A DNA stretch of 64,000 nucleotides, from assembly GCF_028416635.1 (NCBI RefSeq), contig NZ_CP114013.1:5766001-5830000 (forward strand). The letters are read 5' to 3'. Of the stretch, positions 17,878-25,966 are shown in pieces. Origin of the DNA: Baekduia alba (GTDB lineage: Bacteria > Actinomycetota > Thermoleophilia > Solirubrobacterales > Solirubrobacteraceae). A program made the translations under genes and the position numbers. The notes under the pieces were generated by a model, which was not told the origin of the DNA, did not search any database, and worked only from the letters and a program-made list of their open reading frames with translations. Within the stretch, counting starts at the first letter, position 1, and each line of letters begins with the position of its first letter.

Positions 17878-18852
17878 CTACTTCGACGTCCGCGGGTTGA
17901 GCGCATCCTGCAAGCCGTCGCCGACGATGTTGAAGGCGAGGACCGTGATCAGGAGCGCCAGGCCTGGGAAGACCATGAACCACCAGGCGTCCTGGAAGAT
18001 CGAGGTGGCGTCGGAGATCATCGCGCCCCAGCTCGGCTTGGACGGATCCACGCCGACGCCGAGGAACGACAGTGCCGCCTCGTACAGGATGTTCTGCGGG
18101 ATGAGCACCGTCGCGTAGACGATGATCGGGGCGATGAGGTTCGGGAGGATCTCCCGGAAGATGATGCGTGCGTCGCTGGCGCCCAGCGAGCGAGACGCCT
18201 CGACGAACTCGCGCTCGCGCAGCGACAGCACCTGGCCGCGCACGATGCGGGCCATGTAGGGCCAGGTCGTGAGCGTGATCACGAAGATGATCACCGGCAG
18301 GCCCGGCTGGATCGCGCCGCCGAGGCAGCCGTCCGCGCAGGCGACGCCCAGGCCGACGGCCAGGACGAGCACCGGGAACGCCAGGAACAGGTCCATGACG
18401 CGGCTGATGAGCGTGTCGACCTTGCCGCGGTAGTAGCCCGTGGTCAGGCCGGCGGTCACGCCGATGATCACGATCAGCGCCGTGGCGATGAACGCGACCT
18501 CGAGCGAGACGCGGGAGCCGTAGATGACGCGCGACAGGACGTCGCGCCCGCGCTCGTCGACGCCGAACGGGTGCGCGCCGGACGGCCCGGTGGGCGACCC
18601 GAAGTCGTCGAGCAGGTTGTCGTTCTGCGTCCGCGGGTTGGGCAGGCCGAAGACCTTCACGATGAGCGGGGCGAAGATCGCCACGAACACCATGAAGAGC
18701 ACGATGGCCAGCGCGACAAGCGCCACCTTGTCGCGTCGCAGTCGCCGCCAGAAGAGCTCCAGGGGCGAACGGGCAGCGATGTCCGCTGCCGACTCTCCCG
18801 TCAGGTCGACGGGTTCGCTCTCGAGGAGCGATTCGGGGGTGCCGGTGCTCAC
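17878..18852 (-). CDS. oppC: Peptide ABC importer permease (OppC/DppC)
   Basis: 324 residues. The cytoplasmic N-terminal tail (about 45 residues) contains the OppC_N pattern SPLELFWRRLRRDKVALVAL leading into helix 1. After a periplasmic-side loop with GVDERGRDVLSRVIYGSRVS, five more helices follow; the EAA loop is FVEASRSLGASDARIIFREI (split at its end). First gene of the operon, starting with GTG at 18852 behind GGGGG. It forms the pore with OppB. Confidence 0.93.
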   Translation of the reverse strand: MSTGTPESLLESEPVDLTGESAADIAARSPLELFWRRLRRDKVALVALAIVLFMVFVAIFAPLIVKVFGLPNPRTQNDNLLDDFGSPTGPSGAHPFGVDERGRDVLSRVIYGSRVSLEVAFIATALIVIIGVTAGLTTGYYRGKVDTLISRVMDLFLAFPVLVLAVGLGVACADGCLGGAIQPGLPVIIFVITLTTWPYMARIVRGQVLSLREREFVEASRSLGASDARIIFREILPNLIAPIIVYATVLIPQNILYEAALSFLGVGVDPSKPSWGAMISDATSIFQDAWWFMVFPGLALLITVLAFNIVGDGLQDALNPRTSK

Positions 18853-19115
18853 GCGTCGGCCCCCACGTGCGTGGTCTCGTCCTGCTTAATGGGTCCCTCT
18901 CCCAGAAGCTGTTCGACGTTCGCGCTGTAACGGCCCCTGCACCTCCTCAATGGGAGGGGCTTCGCTGCGAACGGCGCGCAGGCTACTCCTCTTGACAGGG
19001 ATATGTCAGGTTACTTGACCACACACAACCTGAGCTTCACGCAAGCCCTAGAGCCACGGGACTCCACATTGGACAATTCGCGTCCGGAACGGTGTGCCGA
19101 TCCGACACGTCCGTG
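18853..19115 (-). promoter_or_regulatory. opp operon upstream region with candidate promoter and dyad
   Basis: 263 nt without a gene. On the minus strand CTGACA (19009-19004) and TAGCCT (18985-18980) are separated by 18 nt, a plausible -35/-10 pair, leaving a leader of about 120 nt. The -35 overlaps an inverted repeat TGACA-N6-TGTCA (18993-18997 / 19004-19008), a possible repressor site. The stretch around 18990-19080 is noticeably more AT-rich than the flanking genes. Confidence 0.4.
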
Positions 19116-19535
19116 TCAGCGCGTCGCGCGGGCGCGGCGCTCGACGAACCCGGTCCCGAGCAGCAGCAGCCAGGACCACTTCGCCAGCGACTCCGAGATC
19201 GCGTAGGCGATCACGATCGACAGCGCGAAGATCCCGGCCCGCACCGCGACGCCGACGACGATCTCACGCCGGTCCCGGATCCGCCGCGGCCGCTCGTCGT
19301 CCTGGAGGTCGGCGACCAGGCCGTCGTCGAGCGCGACGAGCGAGGTGGGCCCGCTGAGGATCACCGTAATGCCGACGGTCTCCTTGTCCATGTTGTAGTT
19401 GTCGTCGTACGCCAAGTGCGTCTGCGACTCCGTAACAGACGCGGCGCCGCGGGTCACCGCCACCGGCGGCCGATGCTCGAAGCTCTCGACCGTGACCGAC
19501 CCGGACGGGTCCGTGATGGTCGTCGCGCCCGTCAA
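19116..19535 (-). CDS. Small membrane protein of unknown function starting at the tRNA-Arg 3' end
   Basis: 139 residues from TTG at 19535. Codon third positions are strongly G/C from the first codon on, which supports coding over the whole length. Residues 1-85 are hydrophilic (including TSLVALDDGLVADLQDDERP); two hydrophobic segments follow (about 92-110, VVGVAVRAGIFALSIVIAY, and 118-127) before a basic end. No known family. The TTG is the trinucleotide immediately after the discriminator base of tRNA-Arg. Alternative starts are GTG codons near 19460 or the ATG at 19391. Confidence 0.5.
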   Translation of the reverse strand: MTGATTITDPSGSVTVESFEHRPPVAVTRGAASVTESQTHLAYDDNYNMDKETVGITVILSGPTSLVALDDGLVADLQDDERPRRIRDRREIVVGVAVRAGIFALSIVIAYAISESLAKWSWLLLLGTGFVERRARATR

Positions 19536-19609
19536 CGCCCCGAGCTGGATTCGAACCAGCGGCCTTCCCCTTAGGAGGGGGACGCTCTATCCATCTGAGC
19601 TATCGGGGC
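19536..19609 (-). tRNA. tRNA-Arg (anticodon CCT)
   Basis: 74 nt. The 7-bp acceptor stem is GCCCCGA / TCGGGGC, D stem GCTC/GAGC, anticodon stem TCCCC/GGGGA with loop CTCCTAA giving anticodon CCT (reads AGG), and T arm GCTGGTTCGAATCCAGC. The discriminator is G and CCA is not encoded. It lies 23 nt downstream of the receiver-protein stop; that stop, TAAGCT, itself looks like a -10 box about 20 nt before the tRNA. Confidence 0.96.
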
Positions 19610-19632
19610 CGGATGCCGCAGTGCGGTGAAGC

Positions 19633-20076
19633 TTAGGACGGCAGGCGAACGACGGAGACGAAGAAGTCGTCGATCTGGCGCACGATCGAGACGAAGCGCT
19701 CGAAGTCCACGGGCTTGGTCACGTAGGCGTTGGCGTGCAGCTGGTAGCTCTTGAGGACGTCCTCCTCGGCCTCGGAGGTCGTGAGGACGACGATCGGGAT
19801 CGAGCGCAGGCGCTCGTCGGACTTCGCCTCGGCCAGGACCTCGCGGCCGTCCTTGCGCGGGAGGTTGAGGTCGAGCAGGACGAGGTCGGGGCGCAGCGAC
19901 CGCGCGTACTCGCCCTCCTGACGCAGGTAGGCCAGCGCCTGCTCGCCGTCGTGGACCACGTTGAGGTTGTTGTGGACCTTGTTGAACTCGAACGCTTCGC
20001 GGATCAGCAGGACGTCGCCGGGATCGTCCTCGACCAGGAGGACTTCGATCGGCTGGCCAGCGGGCTTCGGGGTCAT
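19633..20076 (-). CDS. Single-domain response regulator (Rcp1/CheY-like)
   Basis: 147 residues, one receiver domain and nothing else. Acidic pocket VEDDPGD, phosphoacceptor Asp in [11 protein letters not shown], switch Thr in LTTSEAEED, and conserved Lys in YVTKPVDF. The spacing (DPGDVLLI, then a long alpha-4 region) is that of Rcp1-type regulators that pair with phytochrome-like kinases. It has no output domain, so it probably acts by phosphotransfer or protein contact. It overlaps the kinase gene by 4 nt. Confidence 0.92.
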   Translation of the reverse strand: MTPKPAGQPIEVLLVEDDPGDVLLIREAFEFNKVHNNLNVVHDGEQALAYLRQEGEYARSLRPDLVLLDLNLPRKDGREVLAEAKSDERLRSIPIVVLTTSEAEEDVLKSYQLHANAYVTKPVDFERFVSIVRQIDDFFVSVVRLPS

Positions 20077-21644
20077 GCGGGGCTCTTCTCGTCGTCGGGG
20101 GGAACGGGGAGCGTGAAGCGGAAGGTGGCGCCGGCGCTCTCGCCGTCCTCGGCGTTGTCAGGCTCGAGCCAGATCTGGCCGCCGTGGAACTCCACGATCT
20201 TGCGGCACATCGCGAGGCCGATCCCGGTGCCGGTGTACTCCTCCTTGGGATGCAGCCGCTGGAAGATCACGAAGATCCGGTCGGCGTAGCGCGGCGCGAT
20301 CCCGATGCCGTTGTCGGACACCGTGAAGGTGTACATGTCGGCGTCGCCGTTGGCGGCGGGCGTGCGCGTCACGCCGACGTGGACGTGCGGCGCGTCGTCG
20401 CCGCGGAACTTGATGGCGTTGCCGATCAGGTTCTGCAACAGCGCCGTGAGCAGCGAGCGGTCGCCCTGGACGCGCGGCAGCGGCGCGTCGACCTCGACCT
20501 GCGCGCCGCTCTCCTCGATCGCCGCGGCGAGGTTGCGCTCGGCGTCGGCGGCGGCCTCGCCCATGTCGACGACGACGTCCGCCGTCCCCACCCGGCCGAC
20601 GCGCGAGAACGCGAGCAGGTCGTTGATCAGCACCTGCATGCGCTTGGCGCCGTCGACGGCGAAGTCGATGTATTGGTCGGCGCGCTCGTCGAGCTGGCCC
20701 TGGTAGCGGTGCTGCAACATCCCCGTGAACGAGGCGACCTTGCGCAGCGGCTCCTGCAGGTCGTGCGACGCGACGTAGGCGAACTGCTCGAGCTCGGCGT
20801 TGGAGCGCTGGAGGTCCAGCGTCTGCTCCTCGAGCTGGGCTCGCGCGCGGTTGACCGTGTCGAGCTCGGCGATGATCCGCTGGCGCATCGACTCGACGTC
20901 GGTGCTCAGGCCCTGGATGTCGCGTGGGCCCTCGACCGCGACCTCGTGGTCGAACTCGCCGCGCGCGACGCGCCGGGCGTCGCGGGCCAGGTGCGACAGC
21001 GGCATCGCGACCACGCGGCTCAGCGTGACCGCCGCCGCGAGCGCGGCGGCGAGGATCAGCGCCGCGGTGAAGATGACCGCCCACTGCGCCAGCGCCGCGG
21101 CGTGGCGCAGCTGCGTGCGGGCGTCCGCGCGCTCGGCGATCAGGTGCTGCTGCATCTGGTCGAACGCGCCACGCAGGCCGTCGAACAGCTGCTTGCCCGC
21201 GGCGTTCGACGGGAGGTTCTCGGCGCCGACGCCCTCCGCCCGGATCGTCAGGATCGACGGATCGGCGTAGAGCAGGTGCCAGGACGTCGAGGCCGACGCG
21301 ACGCCTTGGAGGTCCTCGAACAGGTGCGGGACCCTGCCGGTCGCGGCGAGCTCGTCCAGCCGCTTCCGGGCCAGCACCGCGTTCTTGGCGCCGAGGTCAT
21401 ACGGCCCGAGGTAGTCGTTCGTCCCGGCGGCGGCGTACCCGCGGATCCCGGTCTCCTGGTCGACGAGCGCGGTCAGGTAGAACTGCGACGCGACCCGCGC
21501 CGGGTCAACGCGCTCGACGACCTGCTCGCGCGCGCCGGTCAGCCGGTGCAGCGCGACGAGGCAGACGACGATCCCGACGAGCGCCGCGACCACCAGCCCG
21601 CCCGCCGTCAACGCCAGCCACTGGCCGGAGCGCAGCCGGCTCAT
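20073..21644 (-). CDS. Sensor histidine kinase with CHASE3-like sensor and HAMP
   Basis: 523 residues. Transmembrane helix 1 near residues 8-32, a CHASE3-like extracytoplasmic helical region ([20 protein letters not shown]), helix 2 near 180-203, HAMP, then a coiled coil leading to the H-box [15 protein letters not shown] (the DLQEPLR form of the phytochrome-type HisKA group). The ATPase domain has NLIGNAIKF (N), DNGIGIA (G1) and GTGIGLAMC (G2). ATG at 21644 overlaps the phosphatase stop; the stop overlaps the receiver gene. Likely phosphorylates the adjacent receivers. Confidence 0.93.
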   Translation of the reverse strand: MSRLRSGQWLALTAGGLVVAALVGIVVCLVALHRLTGAREQVVERVDPARVASQFYLTALVDQETGIRGYAAAGTNDYLGPYDLGAKNAVLARKRLDELAATGRVPHLFEDLQGVASASTSWHLLYADPSILTIRAEGVGAENLPSNAAGKQLFDGLRGAFDQMQQHLIAERADARTQLRHAAALAQWAVIFTAALILAAALAAAVTLSRVVAMPLSHLARDARRVARGEFDHEVAVEGPRDIQGLSTDVESMRQRIIAELDTVNRARAQLEEQTLDLQRSNAELEQFAYVASHDLQEPLRKVASFTGMLQHRYQGQLDERADQYIDFAVDGAKRMQVLINDLLAFSRVGRVGTADVVVDMGEAAADAERNLAAAIEESGAQVEVDAPLPRVQGDRSLLTALLQNLIGNAIKFRGDDAPHVHVGVTRTPAANGDADMYTFTVSDNGIGIAPRYADRIFVIFQRLHPKEEYTGTGIGLAMCRKIVEFHGGQIWLEPDNAEDGESAGATFRFTLPVPPDDEKSPA

Positions 21645-22831
21645 GGGGCGGCGAGCACCAGGACGGCGATGTCGTCGGCGAGGTCGCCGCCGTTGAGTCG
21701 CTCGGCCGTGGCGATCAGCCGGTCGATGAGCACCGACCCGGGCTCGGCCCCGGCGCGCTCGCGCACCAGGTCGACGAGGCGGTCCGCGCCGAGGCGCTCG
21801 GTCCCGCCGTCGACGCGCCCCTCGATCAGGCCGTCGGTGTAGAGCAGCAGCTGCCAGCCCGCCGGGAGCGCGACCGGGACCTCCGGCCACGAGCCGGCCC
21901 CGGCGCCGATGCCCAGCGGCGGGCGCGTCAGCGGGCCGGGGAGCTCGGTCGCGTCGCCGCCGGCGATCAGCACCGGCAGCGGATGGCCGGCGACGCGGAC
22001 GATCGCGCTGCGACGGTCGGGCGCGACCGACACCATGCACGCGGTCGCGAAGACCTCGTCGGCGAGGCGCTCGTGGACCAGCACCTCCTCCAGCGTGCCT
22101 AGCAGCTCATCGCTCGCGCGGCCGCCGAGCACGAGCGTGCGCCACGCGATCCGCAGGCACACGCCGAGCGCCGCCGCGTCCGGGTCGTGGCCGCACACGT
22201 CGCCGATGACCGCGTGCAGCGTGCCGTCGGCGGCCTCGACCACGTCGTAGAAGTCCCCGCCGAGCAGGGCGCGCTCGCGGCCGGGGCGGTAGCCCGTGTC
22301 GACCGCGATCTGGCCGTCGGCGACCAGCGGGCGCGGGAGCAGCCCGCGCTCCAGGCGCGCGTTCTCCTCGGCCGTCAGGTTGGCCGCGCGCAGCTGGCCC
22401 TGGACGACCTCCGCGCGCTGGCGCTCGATCGCGTAGCGGATCGAGCGGGCGAGCAGCTCGCCGTCGACGCGGCCCTTGACGAGGTAGTCCTGCGCGCCGG
22501 CGGCCACCGCCTCCAGGCCCCGGGCCGAGTCGCTGAGGCCGGTGAGGACGAGCATCGGGACGCCGGGCGCGGCGGCGCGCAGGCGATGCAGCGCGGCGAG
22601 GCCGTCGGCGTCCGGGAGGCCGAGGTCCAGCACGACGCAGGCGACGTCGTCCGGGAGCAGCGCCGCGGCGGCGGCGACCGTGCGCTCGCGGACGACGCTG
22701 ACGTCGAGGTCGGCGTCGCGCAGCAGCTCCTCGAACAGGAACGCGTCGCCGTCGTCGTCCTCGACGAGGAGGACCCGAAGCGTGGAGGTGGCGACCATCT
22801 CCGTGGGACCTGACCCGGCCGGCACGTGCAC
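21641..22831 (-). CDS. Receiver-domain SpoIIE/PP2C-type serine phosphatase (RsbU/RssB-like)
   Basis: 396 residues. N-terminal receiver domain (VEDDDGDAF; phospho-Asp in VLDLGLPDADG; Lys in DYLVKG), a helical linker, then a PP2C-SIGMA phosphatase domain (GGDFYDVV, IGDVCGHD, LLYTDGLIEG, DDIAVLVL). Such proteins dephosphorylate anti-anti-sigma factors when the receiver is phosphorylated. No anti-sigma partner is in the window. GTG at 22831 is chosen because TAAGTT ends 7 nt upstream; an ATG at 22798 is the alternative. Confidence 0.9.
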   Translation of the reverse strand: MHVPAGSGPTEMVATSTLRVLLVEDDDGDAFLFEELLRDADLDVSVVRERTVAAAAALLPDDVACVVLDLGLPDADGLAALHRLRAAAPGVPMLVLTGLSDSARGLEAVAAGAQDYLVKGRVDGELLARSIRYAIERQRAEVVQGQLRAANLTAEENARLERGLLPRPLVADGQIAVDTGYRPGRERALLGGDFYDVVEAADGTLHAVIGDVCGHDPDAAALGVCLRIAWRTLVLGGRASDELLGTLEEVLVHERLADEVFATACMVSVAPDRRSAIVRVAGHPLPVLIAGGDATELPGPLTRPPLGIGAGAGSWPEVPVALPAGWQLLLYTDGLIEGRVDGGTERLGADRLVDLVRERAGAEPGSVLIDRLIATAERLNGGDLADDIAVLVLAAP

Positions 22832-22838
22832 GAGCGCC

Positions 22839-22844
22839 AACTTA
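22839..22844 (-). promoter_or_regulatory. -10 box (TAAGTT) for the PP2C-kinase-receiver operon
   Basis: Minus-strand TAAGTT, gap of 7 nt (GGCGCTC), then GTG at 22831. It lies in the 32-nt gap after pyrE. Confidence 0.45.
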
Positions 22845-22863
22845 CACGCGCGTGCGGGAGGCT

Positions 22864-23415
22864 TCAGCCACGATCGGGCCGATCAGGGTAAATCTGGTCA
22901 ATCGTGGTGCAGGGGACGTACGGAGCGCCGGCCGCCGCCGCGATCTTCTCGGCTCCGCCGGCGAGGCGGTCGAGGACCGCGATCACGCCGACGATCTCGT
23001 GGCCGGCCTCGCGCACCGCGTCGATCGCCTGCAGCGTGGAGCCGCCCGTCGTCACGACGTCCTCGACGATCACGCAGCGCTCGCCGGCGTCCAGGGGCGG
23101 CCCTTCGATGCGCCGCTGGAGGCCGTGCTGCTTGGTCTCCTTGCGGACGAAGAAGGCCTTGCCGGCGAAGCCGCCGGCCAGCGCGGCGCACGCGACCGGG
23201 TCGGCGCCCATCGTGAGGCCGCCGACCGCGGTGGCGCCCCACTCGCGCGCGTGGTGCGCGACGAGCTCCCCCAGGGCGGCGAAGCCGGCCGGCCGGAGGA
23301 TGGCGCGCTTGGCGTCCACGTAGTACTGCGCGGTCTTGCCGCTCGTCAGCACGACCTCGCCCTTGATCAGCGCGTGCGTCCGTAGTTCGTCCACGAGGCG
23401 TTGGGTGGCGTCCAT
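22864..23415 (-). CDS. pyrE: Orotate phosphoribosyltransferase
   Basis: 183 residues. It condenses orotate with PRPP to give OMP in de novo pyrimidine synthesis. The PRPP loop CVIVEDVVTTGGST is complete, the flexible catalytic loop RKETKQHG is present, and TSGKTAQYYVDAK at the N-terminus is characteristic of PyrE. The ATG at 23415 is supported by a shared symmetric -10 element that ends 10 nt upstream. No other pyr genes are adjacent. Confidence 0.95.
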   Translation of the reverse strand: MDATQRLVDELRTHALIKGEVVLTSGKTAQYYVDAKRAILRPAGFAALGELVAHHAREWGATAVGGLTMGADPVACAALAGGFAGKAFFVRKETKQHGLQRRIEGPPLDAGERCVIVEDVVTTGGSTLQAIDAVREAGHEIVGVIAVLDRLAGGAEKIAAAAGAPYVPCTTIDQIYPDRPDRG

Positions 23416-23424
23416 GAGCGGCCG

Positions 23425-23431
23425 TAGTCTA
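23425..23431. promoter_or_regulatory. Symmetric bidirectional -10 element TAGTCTA (pyrE / small membrane gene)
   Basis: The 7-bp TAGTCTA reads TAGTCT on the plus strand (23425-23430), ending 6 nt before GTG 23437, and TAGACT on the minus strand (23431-23426), ending 10 nt before pyrE ATG 23415. Both transcripts would be leaderless or nearly so. No Shine-Dalgarno sequence is seen for either gene. Confidence 0.5.
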
Positions 23432-23436
23432 TGCGC

Positions 23437-23802
23437 GTGATCGAACGGGCCCTGCGCCTCGCCGCCATCGTGTGCAGCCTGCTCGTGGTCGCCGGCTGGG
23501 GGTGGTTCGTCATCGACGAGACGAGCGCGGCGTCGAAGAACTCGCAGGCCGAGATCGCCGGCCAGGCCGCGTCGCGCACGGCGAGCCCGGATCCGGACGC
23601 CGAGCGCGACCGCGAGAAGGTCAACTCGAAGGTGCACGAGTGGGTCGACGACGCCAACGACGTGCTCCTGCGGCCGTTCTCCTCGGTGGGCGAGTCGAGC
23701 TCGAGCAAGTGGGTGCGGCGGACGGTCCCGGCCCTGCTGGCGCTGCTCGTCTACGGATTCGGGCTCGGTCTGCTGGCGCGGGTGGCCGCCGGCCGCTGGT
23801 GA
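23437..23802 (+). CDS. Small two-helix membrane protein of unknown function
   Basis: 121 residues from GTG 23437; an ATG at 23431 overlaps the -10 hexamer and so would not be fully transcribed. One N-terminal helix (LAAIVCSLLVVAGWGWFVI), a charged middle (DPDAERDREKVNSKVHEWVDD) and one C-terminal helix (VPALLALLVYGFGLGLLA). Both termini are probably cytoplasmic. No family recognised. Its TGA overlaps the GTG of the GCS2 gene, so the two are translationally coupled. Confidence 0.75.
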   Translation: MIERALRLAAIVCSLLVVAGWGWFVIDETSAASKNSQAEIAGQAASRTASPDPDAERDREKVNSKVHEWVDDANDVLLRPFSSVGESSSSKWVRRTVPALLALLVYGFGLGLLARVAAGRW

Positions 23803-24890
23803 CCGCCTTCGGCCGGGCGTTCGCGCTCGGGGTCGAAGAGGAGCTGATCGTCGTCGACGGCACGACGCTCGCCGTCTCGCACACCGGCGTCGACGTGCTC
23901 GAGGCCATGGAGGTGCCGGCGGGCACCGGGAGCGCGCACCCTGACACGTACGCGGCGCTGGTCGAGTTCGCCTCGCCGGTGTGCGCGACGCCGGAGGAGG
24001 GCGTGCGCGCGGTCGCGGCGCTGCGGGCGCGGGCCCGCGCGACCGGCGCGTCGATGATCGGCGCGGGGATCCATCCCGACGGCGCGTTCGGCGACGTCGT
24101 GCACGTCGACGAGCCGCGCTACCACGCGATCCACGACCAGCTGCGCGGCCTGCTGCGCCGCACGCCGACGTGCGCGCTGCACGTCCACGTCGGGATGCCG
24201 GACCCCGAGACAGCCATCCACGTGTACAACGGGCTGCGCGAGTGGCTGCCGTTGTTGCAGGCCTTGGCGGCGAGCTCCCCGTTCTGGCACGGGTCCGACA
24301 GCGGGCTGGCGACCTCGCGCGCGCAGCTGTTCCGCGGCTACCCGCGCGGCGACATCCCGCGGGCGTTCGCGTCGTTCGACGACTTCGAGGAGAGCGTCGG
24401 CGCGGTGCTCGCGGCCGGCGACCTCGCCGACTACACGTTCCTGTGGTGGGACATCCGCCCGCATCCGCGGCTGGGGACGGTCGAGATCCGGGCGATGGAC
24501 GCGCAGTCGTCGCTGCGCACCGTGCTCGGGTTGGTGTCCTTGATCCACGGCCTGGCGCAGGCGGCCGCCGGCGCGCCGGAGCCGGACGGCGGCTGGTCGC
24601 CGCGGGAGGCGCTGATGGAGTCGTCGTTCCGCGCGGCGCGCGACGGCCTGGCGGCGACGCTGCGCCACGACGGCGCCCTGCGGCCGGTGCGCGAGATCGC
24701 GCGCGCCGCGATCGAGCGGGCCCGGCCGTTCGCCGCGGGCGACGGCCTCGACGAGGTCGTCCGGATCGTCGAGCACACCGGCGGCGGCGCGGACCGCCAG
24801 CGCGCGGCGTTCGCCCGCGGCGGGATGCGCGCGCTGCTGCAGCTGCTCGCGGCCGAGACCGCGGCGGACCCGTTCAGCACGGCGACATGA
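23799..24890 (+). CDS. Carboxylate-amine ligase, GCS2 (YbdK-like) family
   Basis: 363 residues from a GTG in a 4-nt GTGA overlap. The N-terminal GVEEELIVVD is the family's nucleotide/metal signature, and HVHVGMPDPETA and LWWDIRPHPRLGTVEIR are further GCS2 blocks. YbdK-type enzymes have weak glutamate-cysteine ligase activity; the physiological substrate is uncertain. In actinobacteria relatives sometimes act in mycothiol-independent thiol or peptide-like ligations. It converges on the L,D-transpeptidase with a 4-nt gap. Confidence 0.88.
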   Translation: MTAFGRAFALGVEEELIVVDGTTLAVSHTGVDVLEAMEVPAGTGSAHPDTYAALVEFASPVCATPEEGVRAVAALRARARATGASMIGAGIHPDGAFGDVVHVDEPRYHAIHDQLRGLLRRTPTCALHVHVGMPDPETAIHVYNGLREWLPLLQALAASSPFWHGSDSGLATSRAQLFRGYPRGDIPRAFASFDDFEESVGAVLAAGDLADYTFLWWDIRPHPRLGTVEIRAMDAQSSLRTVLGLVSLIHGLAQAAAGAPEPDGGWSPREALMESSFRAARDGLAATLRHDGALRPVREIARAAIERARPFAAGDGLDEVVRIVEHTGGGADRQRAAFARGGMRALLQLLAAETAADPFSTAT

Positions 24891-24894
24891 TGGC

Positions 24895-25932
24895 CTACGG
24901 GTAGACGTCCACGTAGTCGCCGTACCTGATCCAGCTGTAGATCGGGACGGCGTCCGGGACGGGCGTGCGCAGGCAGCCGTGGGAGGCGGCGAAGGTCGGG
25001 ACCTCCGCGTAGCCGTGGATGCCGTAGCCGCCGTGGAAGTAGGAGGTGAAGACCATGCCCTTGGCGTTGGTGCCCGGCGTCTTGGAGTAGACGCGGAACG
25101 TGCCGAGGACGGTGGGCGTCGAGGGCTTGCCCGAGGAGATCGGGTAGATGCGCTCGACCTTGGACCCGCCGATCAGGGCCAGCACCTGCAGCGACAGGTC
25201 AGCCTCGACGTGGTGGCCCTGCTTGGGGAAGCGCACCCTGAAGGCGCCCGCGCCGTGGGCGAGCTTGCGGAACACGTCCTTGCTCGCCTCCTGCGTGCGC
25301 GCCATCCCCGTGACCTTGCGGAAGGCCAGGACCGCGCGGGCGGTGCGCCCGTCGTAGACGCCCTTCTGCCCGATGACGTACCCCAAGGCCTTCAACTTGC
25401 GCTGGAGCACGCGGACCGCGAGGCCCTTCGAGCCGGGCGACGCGCGCAGCGGCAGGACGTCGACGCCGCGGCCCTTGGCCACCATCGTGGCGAGCTCCGC
25501 GGTCGCGCGGTGCGACGCGCGGACCGTGATGTGCCCGGCCTTGCCGGCCCGGTAGCCGAGGACGAACATCCCGGCCGTGCCGCTCTTGGAGGCCTTGATC
25601 GCGACCTTCTTGGACGCGATCTTCCTGTCGCCGCGGTAGAAGCGCACGACGACGGTCTGGCCCGCGACGAACGGCTTGACCGCGCCGCGGATCCGGAAGC
25701 GGTCGCCGGCCAGGACGGCGGCCGACCGGCCGTTGACCTTCTCGAGCGTGAGGCCGAGCTTGCCGGCGGCTGGGGCCGGAGCCGGAGCCGGCGGCGGCGT
25801 GGTCGTCGGGGGCGTCGCCGTGGTGGGTGGCGCGGCGGTCGTCGGCGGCGTCGCCGTCGTCTGCGCCTGGGCGGTGCCGGCCAGCGCGAAGGTGGTCAGG
25901 GCGGCGGCGGCGACGGCGGCTCGGCGATGCAT
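24895..25932 (-). CDS. Exported L,D-transpeptidase with peptidoglycan-binding domain
   Basis: 345 residues. Sec signal peptide (AAVAAAALTTFALAGTAQA), a Thr/Pro linker of TATPPTT-like repeats (residues 25-55), a beta-rich domain, a PG_binding_1 domain (VRVLQRKLKALGYVIG and VLAFRK, about 165-215), and a C-terminal YkuD domain with HGYAEVPTFAASHGCLRTP; Cys320 is the nucleophile. It forms 3-3 cross-links in peptidoglycan or anchors proteins to it. TACGAT ends 10 nt before the ATG. Confidence 0.92.
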   Translation of the reverse strand: MHRRAAVAAAALTTFALAGTAQAQTTATPPTTAAPPTTATPPTTTPPPAPAPAPAAGKLGLTLEKVNGRSAAVLAGDRFRIRGAVKPFVAGQTVVVRFYRGDRKIASKKVAIKASKSGTAGMFVLGYRAGKAGHITVRASHRATAELATMVAKGRGVDVLPLRASPGSKGLAVRVLQRKLKALGYVIGQKGVYDGRTARAVLAFRKVTGMARTQEASKDVFRKLAHGAGAFRVRFPKQGHHVEADLSLQVLALIGGSKVERIYPISSGKPSTPTVLGTFRVYSKTPGTNAKGMVFTSYFHGGYGIHGYAEVPTFAASHGCLRTPVPDAVPIYSWIRYGDYVDVYP

Positions 25933-25942
25933 AGGCGCGCGA

Positions 25943-25948
25943 ATCGTA
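25943..25948 (-). promoter_or_regulatory. -10 box (TACGAT) for the L,D-transpeptidase
   Basis: Minus-strand TACGAT with a 10-nt gap to ATG 25932; predicted leader of only 3-4 nt. It lies between this gene and the CPBP protease. Confidence 0.45.
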
Positions 25949-25966
25949 CCCGCGCCGGCTCCGGGG

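Noticed and set aside
15233-18118. 961-codon plus-strand open frame antisense to the opp operon
   Set aside because: It covers oppA-oppB-oppC, which are clearly coding; the frame is Arg/Asp/Val-rich low-quality translation, typical of antisense frames in high-GC DNA.
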